DNA from: Flavobacterium undicola
Lineage (GTDB): Bacteria > Bacteroidota > Bacteroidia > Flavobacteriales > Flavobacteriaceae
NCBI RefSeq assembly: GCF_009909155.2
Contig: NZ_JAAAPM020000002.1
Location: 186,001 to 250,000, forward strand
DNA: 64,000 nt
Reading direction: 5' to 3'
Shown here: one piece after another, positions 18,968 to 28,586 of the stretch
Layout: each line of letters opens with the position of its first letter
Position numbering within the stretch: position 1 is the first letter of the stretch
Program-made: the position numbers and the translations under genes
The notes under the pieces: model-generated
The model's database searches: none
What the model was told of the DNA's origin: nothing
What the model saw: the letters and a program-made list of their open reading frames with translations, nothing else

Positions 18968-19629
18968 AAATAGCCCATATCTTTTATTCAAAATTTAAAA
19001 AAGAACTTCCAAAGTATTTGTATCAAGACTATTTAAGTAAATTGCCTTTGGAATTGCAAGAAAAAAATCAAAGATTTGTAAGATGGCAAGATCGACATGC
19101 TAATCTGTTTGGAAAGCTTTTACTAGTTAAAGTTTTGAATACAAACGGATACGATACTGTTTCTCTAGGAGATTTAAAATACAGTACAGATAAACGTCCC
19201 TACTTCGAAGAAAGTTTTGATTTTAATATATCGCATTCAGGAGAATATGTAATTTGTGCTTTTTCCAAAGATGTGCGTCTTGGAGTGGATATCGAAAAGA
19301 TATCTGATATCAATTTTGATCATTTTAATAAAATCATGACACCTAATCAGTGGAGTGATATTCATGCATCAACTAACCCAACCGCAACTTTTTTTGATTA
19401 TTGGACTATGAAGGAAAGTATTATTAAAGCCGATGGACGAGGACTGTCAATTCCTTTACTTCAGATCCAGGAAAAAGATAGGGAGGTTTGTTATGAAAAT
19501 AAACAATGGTATATACAACATATTGAAATAAACGAAGCCTATAGCACATGTTTAGCTACAAATGTTTCTGATGTTCAAATCTCAAAATGTTATATCGATT
19601 TTTATGAAAATGAATTTAATATTATCTAA
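18964..19629 (+). CDS. 4'-Phosphopantetheinyl transferase (Sfp type)
   Basis: This enzyme transfers phosphopantetheine from CoA to the serine of carrier domains, activating the NRPSs. The two family signatures are present: LGVDIEKISD (about 103-112, Mg-binding Asp and Glu) and WTMKESIIKADGRGLS (about 146-161). The length of 221 residues is typical. The start is a TTG overlapping the stop of the thioesterase gene; no ATG is available near it, so coupling probably sets its translation. Confidence 0.88.
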   Translation: MKIAHIFYSKFKKELPKYLYQDYLSKLPLELQEKNQRFVRWQDRHANLFGKLLLVKVLNTNGYDTVSLGDLKYSTDKRPYFEESFDFNISHSGEYVICAFSKDVRLGVDIEKISDINFDHFNKIMTPNQWSDIHASTNPTATFFDYWTMKESIIKADGRGLSIPLLQIQEKDREVCYENKQWYIQHIEINEAYSTCLATNVSDVQISKCYIDFYENEFNII

Positions 19630-19637
19630 TACTTAGA

Positions 19638-20438
19638 ATGATTTCAGCAAAAAATATAGTTATGCAATTTCCTATACCCAAAAGGTATATAGAATATATT
19701 ACAAAACCATTTAGTAATAATTACTTTAAAGCTTTAAAAGGCGTAGATATAGAAATTAGACCAGGAGATCGCATTGCTTTTTTAGGTGCCAATGGAGCGG
19801 GCAAAACAACTTTTTTGAAAATTATTGGAGGTTTGTTGTATCCATCATCAGGAACACTCATGGTAGATACATACGACACTTCAAAAGATAATTTGAAAGC
19901 AAGAAAGCATGTTGGGTTTGTTTTAAATGAAGAACGAAGTTTTTATTGGAGGTTGACAGGAGAAGAAAACTTGTTGTTTTTTGGAGCGTTGGACAATTTA
20001 AAAGGCAAAGAGCTGCATGCAAAAGTAGAAGAATTAATAAAGATGGTTGGTTTAGAGTTCTCTAAGAATAAGCTTTTTGCAGGGTATTCTTCAGGTATGA
20101 AACAGCGATTGGCAATAGCCAGAGGCTTATTATCAAACCCGGATATTTTAATATTGGATGAGCCTACTAGGACATTGGATCCTATTTCAGCCAAAGATAT
20201 AGCAACTATTATTTCAGAGCGGGTACATGAAAGTAAAGAGCGTACGTTGTTAATCGCTACACATAGTTTGGCCGAAGCTAAAATTTTATGTGACAAAATA
20301 TGCTTTATGAAAGATGGGCAAATAGTTGATTTTTGTAGTATAAAAGAAATAGAAGGAAAATATAATTCTCTAGAAAATTATTACAAAACGATGACGAACA
20401 CAAAAAATCAACAATACCATTTAGCCCAAGTAAAATGA
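19638..20438 (+). CDS. ABC transporter ATP-binding protein (ABC-2 exporter)
   Basis: Walker A is GANGAGKTT (about 54-62), the signature is YSSGMKQRLAIARG (about 152-165) with SSG in place of SGG, Walker B is ILILDEPT and the switch His is in IATHS. Length and the short N-terminal extension fit ABC-2 exporters of drugs or polysaccharide. It overlaps the permease gene by 4 bp (ATGA). The pair lies 8 bp after the phosphopantetheinyl transferase, so export of the peptide is the likelier job, although a polysaccharide locus starts just downstream. Confidence 0.9.
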   Translation: MISAKNIVMQFPIPKRYIEYITKPFSNNYFKALKGVDIEIRPGDRIAFLGANGAGKTTFLKIIGGLLYPSSGTLMVDTYDTSKDNLKARKHVGFVLNEERSFYWRLTGEENLLFFGALDNLKGKELHAKVEELIKMVGLEFSKNKLFAGYSSGMKQRLAIARGLLSNPDILILDEPTRTLDPISAKDIATIISERVHESKERTLLIATHSLAEAKILCDKICFMKDGQIVDFCSIKEIEGKYNSLENYYKTMTNTKNQQYHLAQVK

Positions 20439-21247
20439 TGAGATTATATAAATTACAAGCATTTATAAAAAGAGATTTTACCATTTTTTTAAGTTATAAA
20501 ATGGCATTAATAACAACGACTTTTGGAACTGTTTTTCCTCTTTTGACCTATTTTTTTATTGCAAAAATGGTTCCATCTAAAACGGAAGGGAGTCTTGCTT
20601 TATATGGAGGAGATTATTTTTCATTTACACTAATCGGAATTGCATTTACTACTTATTTTATGATGGCGGTTCAAGAATTTTCAGCAACGACTCGAAGAGA
20701 TCAAATGGCAGGTTGTTTGGAGGCTTTATTGAGTTCTCAAACAGATACCAAAACGATTATATTTATGTCTGCCATTTTTAAATTCATTCATAATGGTACC
20801 GTATTAATATTTATGTTTATCGTTTCGGCTTTATTTTTGGGTTTTGATATGTCTAATATTAATATTTTATCCACATTATTGACTTTAATTTTGTCGCTTG
20901 GCGTCTTTATTAGCTTAGGGATTTTTTCAGCTGGAGGCACTATTATTTTTAAACAAGGGGAGCCTTTTAGTATTGTTTTTGGAGCTTTAAGTTCTTTGTT
21001 AGGAGGGGCTGTGTTTCCTGTAGCAATATTACCAGATGGACTTCAAAAATTCACCTATCTTGTTCCAATTAAATATTCTTTGGATGCTTTAAGATTGTCA
21101 ATTTTACAAGGGTATTCAATTCAAATGTTATCCAATCAATTAATTATTTTGTTTTGTATAGCTATAGTTTTATTTCCTTTAAGTTTGAAATTTTTTGAAT
21201 GGGCAGTTGAGAAAGGGAAAAAGTCAGGAACATTGATGCAATATTAG
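20435..21247 (+). CDS. ABC-2 type transporter permease
   Basis: The 270-residue protein has about six hydrophobic segments (for example MALITTTFGTVFPLLTYFFI near 26-45 and VLIFMFIVSALFLGF near 124-138) and a C-terminal GAVFPVAILP motif near 190 that is typical of ABC-2 permeases. The gene start overlaps the end of the ATPase gene, so the two form one exporter in the inner membrane. Confidence 0.88.
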   Translation: MMRLYKLQAFIKRDFTIFLSYKMALITTTFGTVFPLLTYFFIAKMVPSKTEGSLALYGGDYFSFTLIGIAFTTYFMMAVQEFSATTRRDQMAGCLEALLSSQTDTKTIIFMSAIFKFIHNGTVLIFMFIVSALFLGFDMSNINILSTLLTLILSLGVFISLGIFSAGGTIIFKQGEPFSIVFGALSSLLGGAVFPVAILPDGLQKFTYLVPIKYSLDALRLSILQGYSIQMLSNQLIILFCIAIVLFPLSLKFFEWAVEKGKKSGTLMQY

Positions 21248-21598
21248 AAGAAAAAATCAATCATAAAATTATAAATTGAGAATTACATAGTATGGGAATG
21301 GATAAGAAAATTCAAAAAAAAATCTTGGATTAGAAGAAATTTAGTATATCTGATTTTAGGTGTATTATTGTTGGTATTTGTTTTTTACAATTTTATCAGC
21401 TATGATGATAGTTCAGTATTATATATTCACAACCCAACACATTCAGGCACTATATACTTTATTATTTCAAAAAATGGTTGTCGATTATCATCTTGGTAAT
21501 ATAAAACAGCATTTTTAAGTTGACTCTTTATTTTATCGTAATAAATTTCATCTATTCTCATACGTTCATAATAATAAAATAGTATCATTTCGTAGATA
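21248..21598 (+). other. Intergenic region with a start-less membrane-protein fragment
   Basis: Bases 21275-21499 are open in one frame and encode a basic stretch then a hydrophobic segment (NLVYLILGVLLLVFVFY) and NPTHSGTIYFIISKNGC before TAA. There is no ATG, GTG or TTG at a sensible place, so this is either a decayed gene or a chance frame. No family was recognised. The rest of the region is AT-rich. Confidence 0.35.
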
Positions 21599-22660
21599 AT
21601 GAAAAGAATCTTAGTTATAAGCTCGTCTCCTTTTTTTAGTGGGGCTGAAATAAGTTTAATGCAGTTACTTGAAAAAATAGATACAAAGTATCAGTTAATG
21701 TTAATAACAGGAAACGTAGATCACTTTAAGCATATAAAAATGACTAAGTATTTAGAGATTGATTCGATTACAGATAAAGTCTCTTGGTCTTCTTTTTTAA
21801 GAAAAACATTTGTAATTAATTACAAATGTTTTTATCAGATAGTAAAGTTTAAACCAGAGGTTATTTATTTTAATACAACGAATTCTTTTTTAAATTTTAT
21901 TTGGTTGGGAATTCTATTTTTTAGAACAAAAAAGATTTGGCACGTAAGAGATAATTTAAAGAATAAGAAATTTATAAAAAAATTGAAGCTTTTTTCAAAC
22001 TTAATTGTTTGTAATTCAGTATTTATAAATAATCAACTTAATGCTAACTTTAAGGGAAAGGTCATTTATGGAGGAATTGATATAGATAAGTATAAAAATA
22101 CAAATAGGCAAAAAAAACTTAAAACAGTAGCGTGTATAGCACAGTTAACATTATGGAAAAATCAAATAGATTTTATAAAGGCAGCTCAAATCATACATAA
22201 AAAAAATGCTGAAGTTGAATTCCTAATAATTGGAGATATTTTGAATCCCAAGGACATTAAGTATAAAGAACTATTAATAGAATATGTTAAAAATCATGAT
22301 TTAGTTGATGTTATTAAGTTTGTAGGATTTCAGAATGATGTTATAATGGTTTTATCAGAGATTGATGTTTTAATTCATCCAGCCATTGAAGAACCTTTTG
22401 GGAGGGTTCTGATAGAAGCCATGTCTATGGAAATACCTGTTGTAGGGTATAAATCAGGAGGCCCCCAAGAGGTTATAGTTAATAATGAAACAGGGTATTT
22501 GGTAGCCCCGTATGATTATGCATTATTAGCAACTAAGACTACAGAATTATTAGAAAATGATGATTTAAGATTAAAGTTTGGTCAGGAAGGCAGAAAAAGA
22601 GTTGCTAAAAAATTTTATATAGAAAAATATGTGAATGATATGGAAAAATTATTTATGTAA
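21599..22660 (+). CDS. Glycosyltransferase (GT4-type, GT-B fold)
   Basis: The 353-residue protein begins KRILVISSSPFFSGAEISLM, with a glycine-rich acceptor-side loop. It has the GT4 nucleotide-sugar region HPAIEEPFGRVLIEAMSMEIPV (key residues E261, F264, E271 approximate) followed by GGPQEVI. This E-x7-E pattern is the retaining GT4 signature. It should add a sugar to a lipid-linked oligosaccharide on the cytoplasmic side of the membrane. The acceptor and sugar cannot be told. It is the first gene of the polysaccharide locus. Confidence 0.88.
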   Translation: MKRILVISSSPFFSGAEISLMQLLEKIDTKYQLMLITGNVDHFKHIKMTKYLEIDSITDKVSWSSFLRKTFVINYKCFYQIVKFKPEVIYFNTTNSFLNFIWLGILFFRTKKIWHVRDNLKNKKFIKKLKLFSNLIVCNSVFINNQLNANFKGKVIYGGIDIDKYKNTNRQKKLKTVACIAQLTLWKNQIDFIKAAQIIHKKNAEVEFLIIGDILNPKDIKYKELLIEYVKNHDLVDVIKFVGFQNDVIMVLSEIDVLIHPAIEEPFGRVLIEAMSMEIPVVGYKSGGPQEVIVNNETGYLVAPYDYALLATKTTELLENDDLRLKFGQEGRKRVAKKFYIEKYVNDMEKLFM

Positions 22661-22673
22661 TTTAATTACGATT

Positions 22674-23750
22674 ATGAAAAAAATTCTTTTAAATGGATTG
22701 CAATTAGGAAAACAAAACTCAGGTGTCCAATATTACACAGAATATTTGTTTAATGCGTTACAACAAGTAAAATCATTGGATTTTGAATTTAATATTTTAG
22801 AAAATGATAGTGTTAAGAGAAAAGACAGAAGTAGTTTAAAAAGAATTTTGTTTGAAGTTTTTTTATTGAAATTCTACATAAAAAAAAAACATTTTGATTT
22901 ATATCATTCGCCACATTATATATTACCCAATAGATTTAAAATACCAGCAGTTGTAACTATTCACGATCTCATAACTTTAGATTTTCCTGACCTATGTAAA
23001 TATCAATCTGTATTTTATTTTAATCTTTTTCTCAAAAAAACAATTCGAAATGCCAATATTATAATAGCGGTATCCCATACAGTAAAAAAAGATATTATAC
23101 GCCATTTTGATGTTGATGCTCATAAGATTAGAGTCATACATCTTGGTATTGATCCCATTTTTAAAAACACATTAGATTTTGATTTGGCGATTAAATATCG
23201 TTTGCCCGAAAGATATATTCTTTTTGTTGGAAATATTGAAGGGAAAAAAAATTTGACACGTTTGTTGTTAGCCTTTAATGAACTCATCAATAAAAACAAA
23301 ATTGAACATAAATTGGTGTTAGTTGGTAAAGAAGGATGGAAAAATAAGTCGGTATATAAAACCATATTGAAATACAATCTAAAACCATACATTTTATTTA
23401 CAGGGTATGTCCCTAAAAAAGATTTACCCGTTATTTATTCTATGTCTGATTTATTTGTTTTCCCGTCCATTTATGAAGGGTTTGGAATTCCACCTTTAGA
23501 AGCCATGGCCTGTGGAATACCAGTAATAGTTTCAAATCAAGGAGCTTCACCAGAGATTTGTGGTGATGCATGTTTGCTAGTCAATCCATACGATACCCAC
23601 GAAATGGCAAAGAGTATAGAGATGCTGCTTAATAATAAAGAACTTAGACAAAACAAAATTAATTTAGGTCTCGAAAGAGTAAAACAATTCAATTGGGAAA
23701 AAACTGCAAAAGAAACATTAAAAGTATATGAAGAAGCAATTAGTATCTAG
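22674..23750 (+). CDS. Glycosyltransferase (GT4-type)
   Basis: The ATG at 22674 (MKKILLNGLQLGKQNSGVQY) is chosen over an upstream start that would overlap the previous gene. The protein has 358 residues. YHSPHYILP and VVTIHDL belong to the N-terminal acceptor domain, RYILFVGNIEGKKNL starts the C-terminal domain, and FPSIYEGFGIPPLEAMACGIPV carries the E-x7-E signature of mannosyl- or rhamnosyltransferase-like GT4 enzymes. Its end overlaps the flippase gene by 23 bp, so the two are translated from one message. Confidence 0.88.
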   Translation: MKKILLNGLQLGKQNSGVQYYTEYLFNALQQVKSLDFEFNILENDSVKRKDRSSLKRILFEVFLLKFYIKKKHFDLYHSPHYILPNRFKIPAVVTIHDLITLDFPDLCKYQSVFYFNLFLKKTIRNANIIIAVSHTVKKDIIRHFDVDAHKIRVIHLGIDPIFKNTLDFDLAIKYRLPERYILFVGNIEGKKNLTRLLLAFNELINKNKIEHKLVLVGKEGWKNKSVYKTILKYNLKPYILFTGYVPKKDLPVIYSMSDLFVFPSIYEGFGIPPLEAMACGIPVIVSNQGASPEICGDACLLVNPYDTHEMAKSIEMLLNNKELRQNKINLGLERVKQFNWEKTAKETLKVYEEAISI

Positions 23751-25281
23751 TTTTTTTAAAAATGACTTACTAAAGTCTTCTTTTGGGCTTTTAGTTATCA
23801 CACTTATTGTTAAGGTGCTAGGGTATATTGAAAAATTAGTTCTAGCTAATTATTATGGTACAGGCTATGAAGTTGATGTATATACAGTTGTTATTACAAT
23901 AATTTTAGGTTTTTTCTTTTTTTTTAGAGAAATTATTGAACCTGGTTTTTTACGTGTCTTTTTGGAAGCAAGCCAAAAAGAGAAAGTAGAAAAACAAGCT
24001 TGGGGTATATTTAATTTGGGAATACGTATTATTTTAGGAATTACTATTACAATAACCATATTCGTAATCTTCTTTTCAGGTAGTTTTCTATCAATTTTTG
24101 CTCCAGGATTTGGTGGGAATCAATATGATTTAGGAAAAGGATTAATTAGAATAGGAATACCAGCAGCCATTTTTTTAGCATTGTCTACATTAACAAGTAT
24201 TATATTAAATGCAGATAAAAAATTTATTTTACCAGCATCTGGAGAAATTGTGTTTAAAGGTGCGATAGTTTTGTCAATGATATTATTATTTGGCAGTTAT
24301 GGTATTTATGGAGCTATTGTAGGTGTTGTTTTAGGAGCAATAGGAAGATTGGTATTACATCTTAGTAAACTTTATAAAAAAATTAGTTTTAAAAAAGTTG
24401 AAGTTAAACCAGTATATAAAAAACATATATGGGTATTGACCTGGCCTTTGTTGTTAGGAGTAGGATTCTCCCAAATAAGTACATTTATAGATAATGGGTT
24501 TGCATCTTATTTACAAGAGGGGGCAATTGCGGCACTTAGTTATTCGAAGAAAGTTGTTGAATTACCGGTTGTTATGTTTCCTTATATATTGAGTATTGTT
24601 GTATTTCCTTATTTTTCACAATTGGCAATAGAAAAGAATAGAGATAAATTGCAACGCTTATTTGCAAATTGTTTAAAATGGATTTTAATTGTATTCATCC
24701 CAATTACTATTTTCTTTTTGGTATATGGTTATTTTATAATAGAAATAATATTTCAGCGAGGTGCATTTGATGCTAATTCAACCCAACTAACAGCAAAGCC
24801 CTTTCTAATCTATTCAGTAGGATTGGTGTTTTTTGCAATAGAGACTATTTTGGTTATTTATTATTATGCGAATGCGGATACAAAAACACCTGTTTTTGTT
24901 GGAATGGGCTGTGTTATTCTTAATATAATCCTAACATGGGTATTTGTAAACAATATTGGTTACATAGGAATTGCATGGGCTTTTGTAATTCAAAAAATGG
25001 TAAAGAATTTTATTTTATTATATCTTTTAAAAAATAGAATTGATTATTGTATAAAAGATGTAGTCTCTTTTGTAATAAAATTATGTGGTGCTACTATTTT
25101 ATTTGGTTTTCTTATGTATTTTGGGAAAATGTTTGTTTTCGAAAGTAGTAATCACAGCCTACTTTCTAAGATAAGTTTCATGTTATGTAACTTTATAGTT
25201 TCAATAGCACTATTTATATTTTTTCTAGTAACTACAGGTACAATAAGTTTGAAAAGGAAAGAATATTTTAGTCAAGTTTAA
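23728..25281 (+). CDS. MurJ/Wzx-like lipid-linked oligosaccharide flippase
   Basis: The 517-residue integral membrane protein has about 13-14 hydrophobic segments and the MurJ/MviN pattern: FGLLVITLIVKVLGYIEKLVLA at the N-terminus, FREIIEPGFLRVF near 73 and IIFQRGAFDANST near 340. This last motif is diagnostic of the MurJ family (ERGAF). In a polysaccharide locus such a protein most likely flips an undecaprenyl-linked repeat unit to the periplasm. It is more like MurJ than like classic Wzx proteins. The ATG start lies inside the preceding glycosyltransferase gene. Confidence 0.85.
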   Translation: MKKQLVSSFFKNDLLKSSFGLLVITLIVKVLGYIEKLVLANYYGTGYEVDVYTVVITIILGFFFFFREIIEPGFLRVFLEASQKEKVEKQAWGIFNLGIRIILGITITITIFVIFFSGSFLSIFAPGFGGNQYDLGKGLIRIGIPAAIFLALSTLTSIILNADKKFILPASGEIVFKGAIVLSMILLFGSYGIYGAIVGVVLGAIGRLVLHLSKLYKKISFKKVEVKPVYKKHIWVLTWPLLLGVGFSQISTFIDNGFASYLQEGAIAALSYSKKVVELPVVMFPYILSIVVFPYFSQLAIEKNRDKLQRLFANCLKWILIVFIPITIFFLVYGYFIIEIIFQRGAFDANSTQLTAKPFLIYSVGLVFFAIETILVIYYYANADTKTPVFVGMGCVILNIILTWVFVNNIGYIGIAWAFVIQKMVKNFILLYLLKNRIDYCIKDVVSFVIKLCGATILFGFLMYFGKMFVFESSNHSLLSKISFMLCNFIVSIALFIFFLVTTGTISLKRKEYFSQV

Positions 25282-25462
25282 TTTTAAAAAAATGAATTCT
25301 ATAACGAATTCAATCCGTTTATTCTTTTTCGGATTATCTAAATAATATAACTTTCTAAGAGTTTAAGTTACTTTTTAGTGTTTTGATAAGAAAGGTTGTG
25401 GTCTCTTTGGAAAACTTAGGGTATTATTTTATAGGATTTAAGGGGTTAAAAAAAATAAATTT

Positions 25463-27667
25463 ATGTTTTCAAAGATCAAAAAAAATTTATTCATAACAGT
25501 TGGACTAGTAATTATAGTGGAATTGTTCTTGCGGATTTGTTATCATCAAAAATTGGCTACTAGTCATTTTCCAATGATATATGAAAGAGATTCTATATTA
25601 GGCTATAAATACATACCTCATGCTCAAGATTACAATCGTAGACCAATTTTTTATAATGATAATATTAAAATCAATAGTTTTGGGTACAATGATTCAGAGT
25701 TTTCTTCTAAAAAGAAGAAAGGGGTTTTTAGAATAATCATAGTTGGTTCCTCTGAAGAATGTGGATTTGAAACAGGTGCACCACAAACTTATGTGAGTTT
25801 ATTAAGGGAAAAAATGAAAAAAGTCAGTAATAAAATTGAGATTATTAATTGCTCTATTGACGGTATTTATTCAACAACAAATTTGATAAACCGTATAGAA
25901 AAGGAAATAATAGGTTATCAACCTGACGTAGTATTATTAACAACTAGTCTAAAACTATATGAAGCTTTATTATATCGTACCCTTTATAAAGACTTTATAC
26001 TTGTTTACCAAGATTCAAAAGATTTGGTAAATGCTAAAAAATACGTAGATCAACTACATTATCATTTTTCTTATAGTAAATGGTTATATGACTATTTATA
26101 TTCTTTTCGGGCTATATGTAGATATTATACAAATAATGAAAATGATATTACAGATTTATTATCCAAAATGGATTTATTTCAGGATAAAAAAAGAATAAAT
26201 GATTATACTACAAACCTGATTAAATATGGAAATTTTAGTCGAATAAACTTTACTTATGAGGAGTCCTTGGAGATTTTTAAGGAATTAAGTGATTCATTAA
26301 AGTCTATTAATTCAAAACTTGTTATCTATAATAGATTTAGAAATAGTCATATAGAAAAGGATTTTCTTAAATCCGCTGGAGTAGGGTATTTGGGTATGGA
26401 TTCTAAATATAATGATCAATGTACATATGGAAAAGAGGATGGTCATTCAACTCAGGTTGGTCATGAAAAGTCAGCAATTGCTTTTTATGATGCATTAATA
26501 AAAAGCGACATTATACCTGAAGAATTTCTTAATTTAAAAGATAAACCAGTATTAAAAGAAGAAGATTCAACGAAAGTTTATTTGGATTTATTTGATTTTG
26601 AGGGTCTAAAGGCAAGTTTGTTTCATGAAAATTTTATTTTAAAGAAAACGAATGTTACAAAAATAGTCAGTGTTGATTTTAATCCTGTTGAAAATTCAGA
26701 AGTTTATTACCAATTATTTAATAAATATTATAAGTTAAGCGGTAATGATATTACTATTGATAGAAAAGAAATGTTAAACATTAAGTCGGTTAAAGAGTTG
26801 ATTATAAGGCTCAATAAATTAATTATTAATGAACAACCAAGATTGATAGTAACGCCCATACCCATTAGGGTATTGGAGGATTATCCAAAAGAATCCATTG
26901 ATCTTTTACATAAATTTGAAAGTTATTGCAGAATGAAGGGAATAGATTTCTTGTTTACTTATTTTGGGGAGCATCCAGATTTATCAATTCTGGAAAGTAT
27001 GTTTAAAGAAAGGTCTATGTATTTTGAATCTGTTAATTTGAACACAAATAACTCGATTTTTGAGTCTTTTACAGAAGAAAAACTGGTTAGGGTTGTTGCA
27101 ATAACAAAAGCTGATTTTTTATATAAGAAAACAAAGGAGTTGCTAAAAAACAAAGGAGAGTTTTTGAAAGAAGGCTTAGATTTAGCGAGAGGGAAATTAG
27201 TAAGAGTCTCTAGTTTGATAAAAACAAATAAATTTAATTCTGATTTTATTACGAGTAATCGAAAAGTAGAGGTTTATGGAACTACGGGGTGGCTAAGTGA
27301 AACACTAAATGGGTATTCAAATCATAAGGAATGGATTAGTATAGACTTGAATAATATGTTAGAAATAGATAGAGTCATATTGTATCCCATTTATTCTTTA
27401 GATATGAAGATGGAACCCAATGGTTTTCCGGTAGGGTTTAAAATTCAAACTTCAAATGATGGAATCATTTGGAAAACTGTTAAAGAAGTGAAAAATCATC
27501 CTGTTCCAAAAGTTTATGATCCTCAGGTATTTAACTTTAAAAAATGTTATACTCGTTATGTGAGAATTTTAGGAACTGATCTTCAAAGAAATGATTATGA
27601 TGAGGGAAGTTTATTTAGAATGGCATTATCTGGAGTTGAGATTTATAATACCCAGATGAAAGATTAA
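25463..27667 (+). CDS. Membrane-anchored SGNH-hydrolase-like protein with C-terminal F5/8-type domain
   Basis: This 734-residue protein starts with a signal anchor (LFITVGLVIIVELFLRI). An SGNH-like domain follows: block I reads IIIVGSSEECGFETG, with GSS in place of GDS but the serine kept, and the late Asp-His pair is in EDGHSTQVGH (about 331-340). A middle region (about 370-590) has no recognised motif. Residues 605-731 resemble an F5/8 type C (discoidin-like) sugar-binding domain, with TSNDGIIWKTVKEV near 663 and YVRILG near 699. It probably faces the periplasm and may add or remove acyl groups on the polysaccharide (inference). Two shorter paralogues lie at 28587 and 33147. Confidence 0.75.
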   Translation: MFSKIKKNLFITVGLVIIVELFLRICYHQKLATSHFPMIYERDSILGYKYIPHAQDYNRRPIFYNDNIKINSFGYNDSEFSSKKKKGVFRIIIVGSSEECGFETGAPQTYVSLLREKMKKVSNKIEIINCSIDGIYSTTNLINRIEKEIIGYQPDVVLLTTSLKLYEALLYRTLYKDFILVYQDSKDLVNAKKYVDQLHYHFSYSKWLYDYLYSFRAICRYYTNNENDITDLLSKMDLFQDKKRINDYTTNLIKYGNFSRINFTYEESLEIFKELSDSLKSINSKLVIYNRFRNSHIEKDFLKSAGVGYLGMDSKYNDQCTYGKEDGHSTQVGHEKSAIAFYDALIKSDIIPEEFLNLKDKPVLKEEDSTKVYLDLFDFEGLKASLFHENFILKKTNVTKIVSVDFNPVENSEVYYQLFNKYYKLSGNDITIDRKEMLNIKSVKELIIRLNKLIINEQPRLIVTPIPIRVLEDYPKESIDLLHKFESYCRMKGIDFLFTYFGEHPDLSILESMFKERSMYFESVNLNTNNSIFESFTEEKLVRVVAITKADFLYKKTKELLKNKGEFLKEGLDLARGKLVRVSSLIKTNKFNSDFITSNRKVEVYGTTGWLSETLNGYSNHKEWISIDLNNMLEIDRVILYPIYSLDMKMEPNGFPVGFKIQTSNDGIIWKTVKEVKNHPVPKVYDPQVFNFKKCYTRYVRILGTDLQRNDYDEGSLFRMALSGVEIYNTQMKD

Positions 27668-27789
27668 TTGTATCCTTTCATTCTTTAGAATTAAACCTAA
27701 ATAATCCTTTGAGACTTTCTTACATGTTGGATTTGGGTTGTTATTGACTAAATTTTGTTTAATGTATATAATTAAAAAAGACCAAATTA

Positions 27790-28112
27790 TTATGATTTTA
27801 AATAATGGAAAGCTTATACTGACTATAAGCTTTATTCTATCAGCGATATTTGTTTACTTGTTTTTATAAAGAGACGAAAGAAAAAAATGTCTCTTGGGAA
27901 CACTTACTTATAGTGGGTACTTATTCTTTTTGGGAATTATTATTTATGTTTTTTATGCATTATCTTATAATGCGACCATGAATAATTATCCAAATAGGGA
28001 ATTTACAAAAAATGAATGGTCAAGTAATACAGAAAAGCGATATGAACTTTACAGAGATCTCTCAGAAAACAAAAAAGACCTTCTCTTACAAAAAAGGAAA
28101 ATGAATAATTAA
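27790..28112 (+). pseudogene. Broken small membrane-protein gene
   Basis: Two pieces are readable in different frames. 27791-27868 gives MILNNGKLILTISFILSAIF, a membrane segment. 27894-28112 gives GYLFFLGIIIYVFYALSYN, another membrane segment, then FTKNEWSSNTEKRYELYRDL. The last motif resembles small flavobacterial proteins with a W....RYEM..DL pattern, but the C-terminal part is missing. The TTG start for the second piece is weak, so the gene looks frameshifted and truncated. Confidence 0.35.
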
Positions 28113-28355
28113 CCAATTGGGGCTTCCTCTATTTACTAATGATTCAACGGCTTTCTACTATTTGGGTATTATACCTTTTCTTTTTGCTATAGATCCTGAA
28201 TTGTTGGTAGTTCAATTTGATGAAAATAAAATATGTTTTAATTTTTCACAAAAAGGTAAAGTTAACTAACAGGTTTTAAGAACTATTATTTAGTGTCAGA
28301 CTAGATGTTAAAAAAGGTTAATCAATTTAATCCATAATAATAGTTAAATAATTTT
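28113..28355 (+). other. Gene-poor stretch with an orphan C-terminal frame
   Basis: Bases about 28123-28269 can be read as GLPLFTNDSTAFYYLGIIPF and then DENKICFNFSQKGKVN before TAA, without a start codon. It may be the end of a lost gene. The rest shows nothing. Confidence 0.25.
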
Positions 28356-28490
28356 AAGAAATGTCAGAATATATTAAAGATCTGTAAATATTTAACCCTT
28401 ACTTGTTTTCTGCTCATAATATTTCTGGAAGTAGCATTGAGAATAGCCCGAAAGGAGACAAGTGTTATAAAATTTTATAATAAAAAATAA
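28356..28490 (+). pseudogene. N-terminal remnant of a fourth SGNH paralogue
   Basis: The frame reads KICKYLTLTCFLLIIFLEVA and then LRIARKETSVIKFYNKK before TAA. Its hydrophobic anchor ending in LEVALRI has the same form as the anchors of the three SGNH proteins nearby (VEIGLRV, VELFLRI, SEIYLRV). No start codon is evident and the catalytic part is gone, so it is a relic of paralogue expansion. Confidence 0.5.
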
Positions 28491-28586
28491 TATTTAAATA
28501 AGTAGTACATTATTAATAATTTCCAAATCTAATTTTGAATAATATTCTAGAATTAGATAAAAAGGAATACAAATTTACCTTCATAT

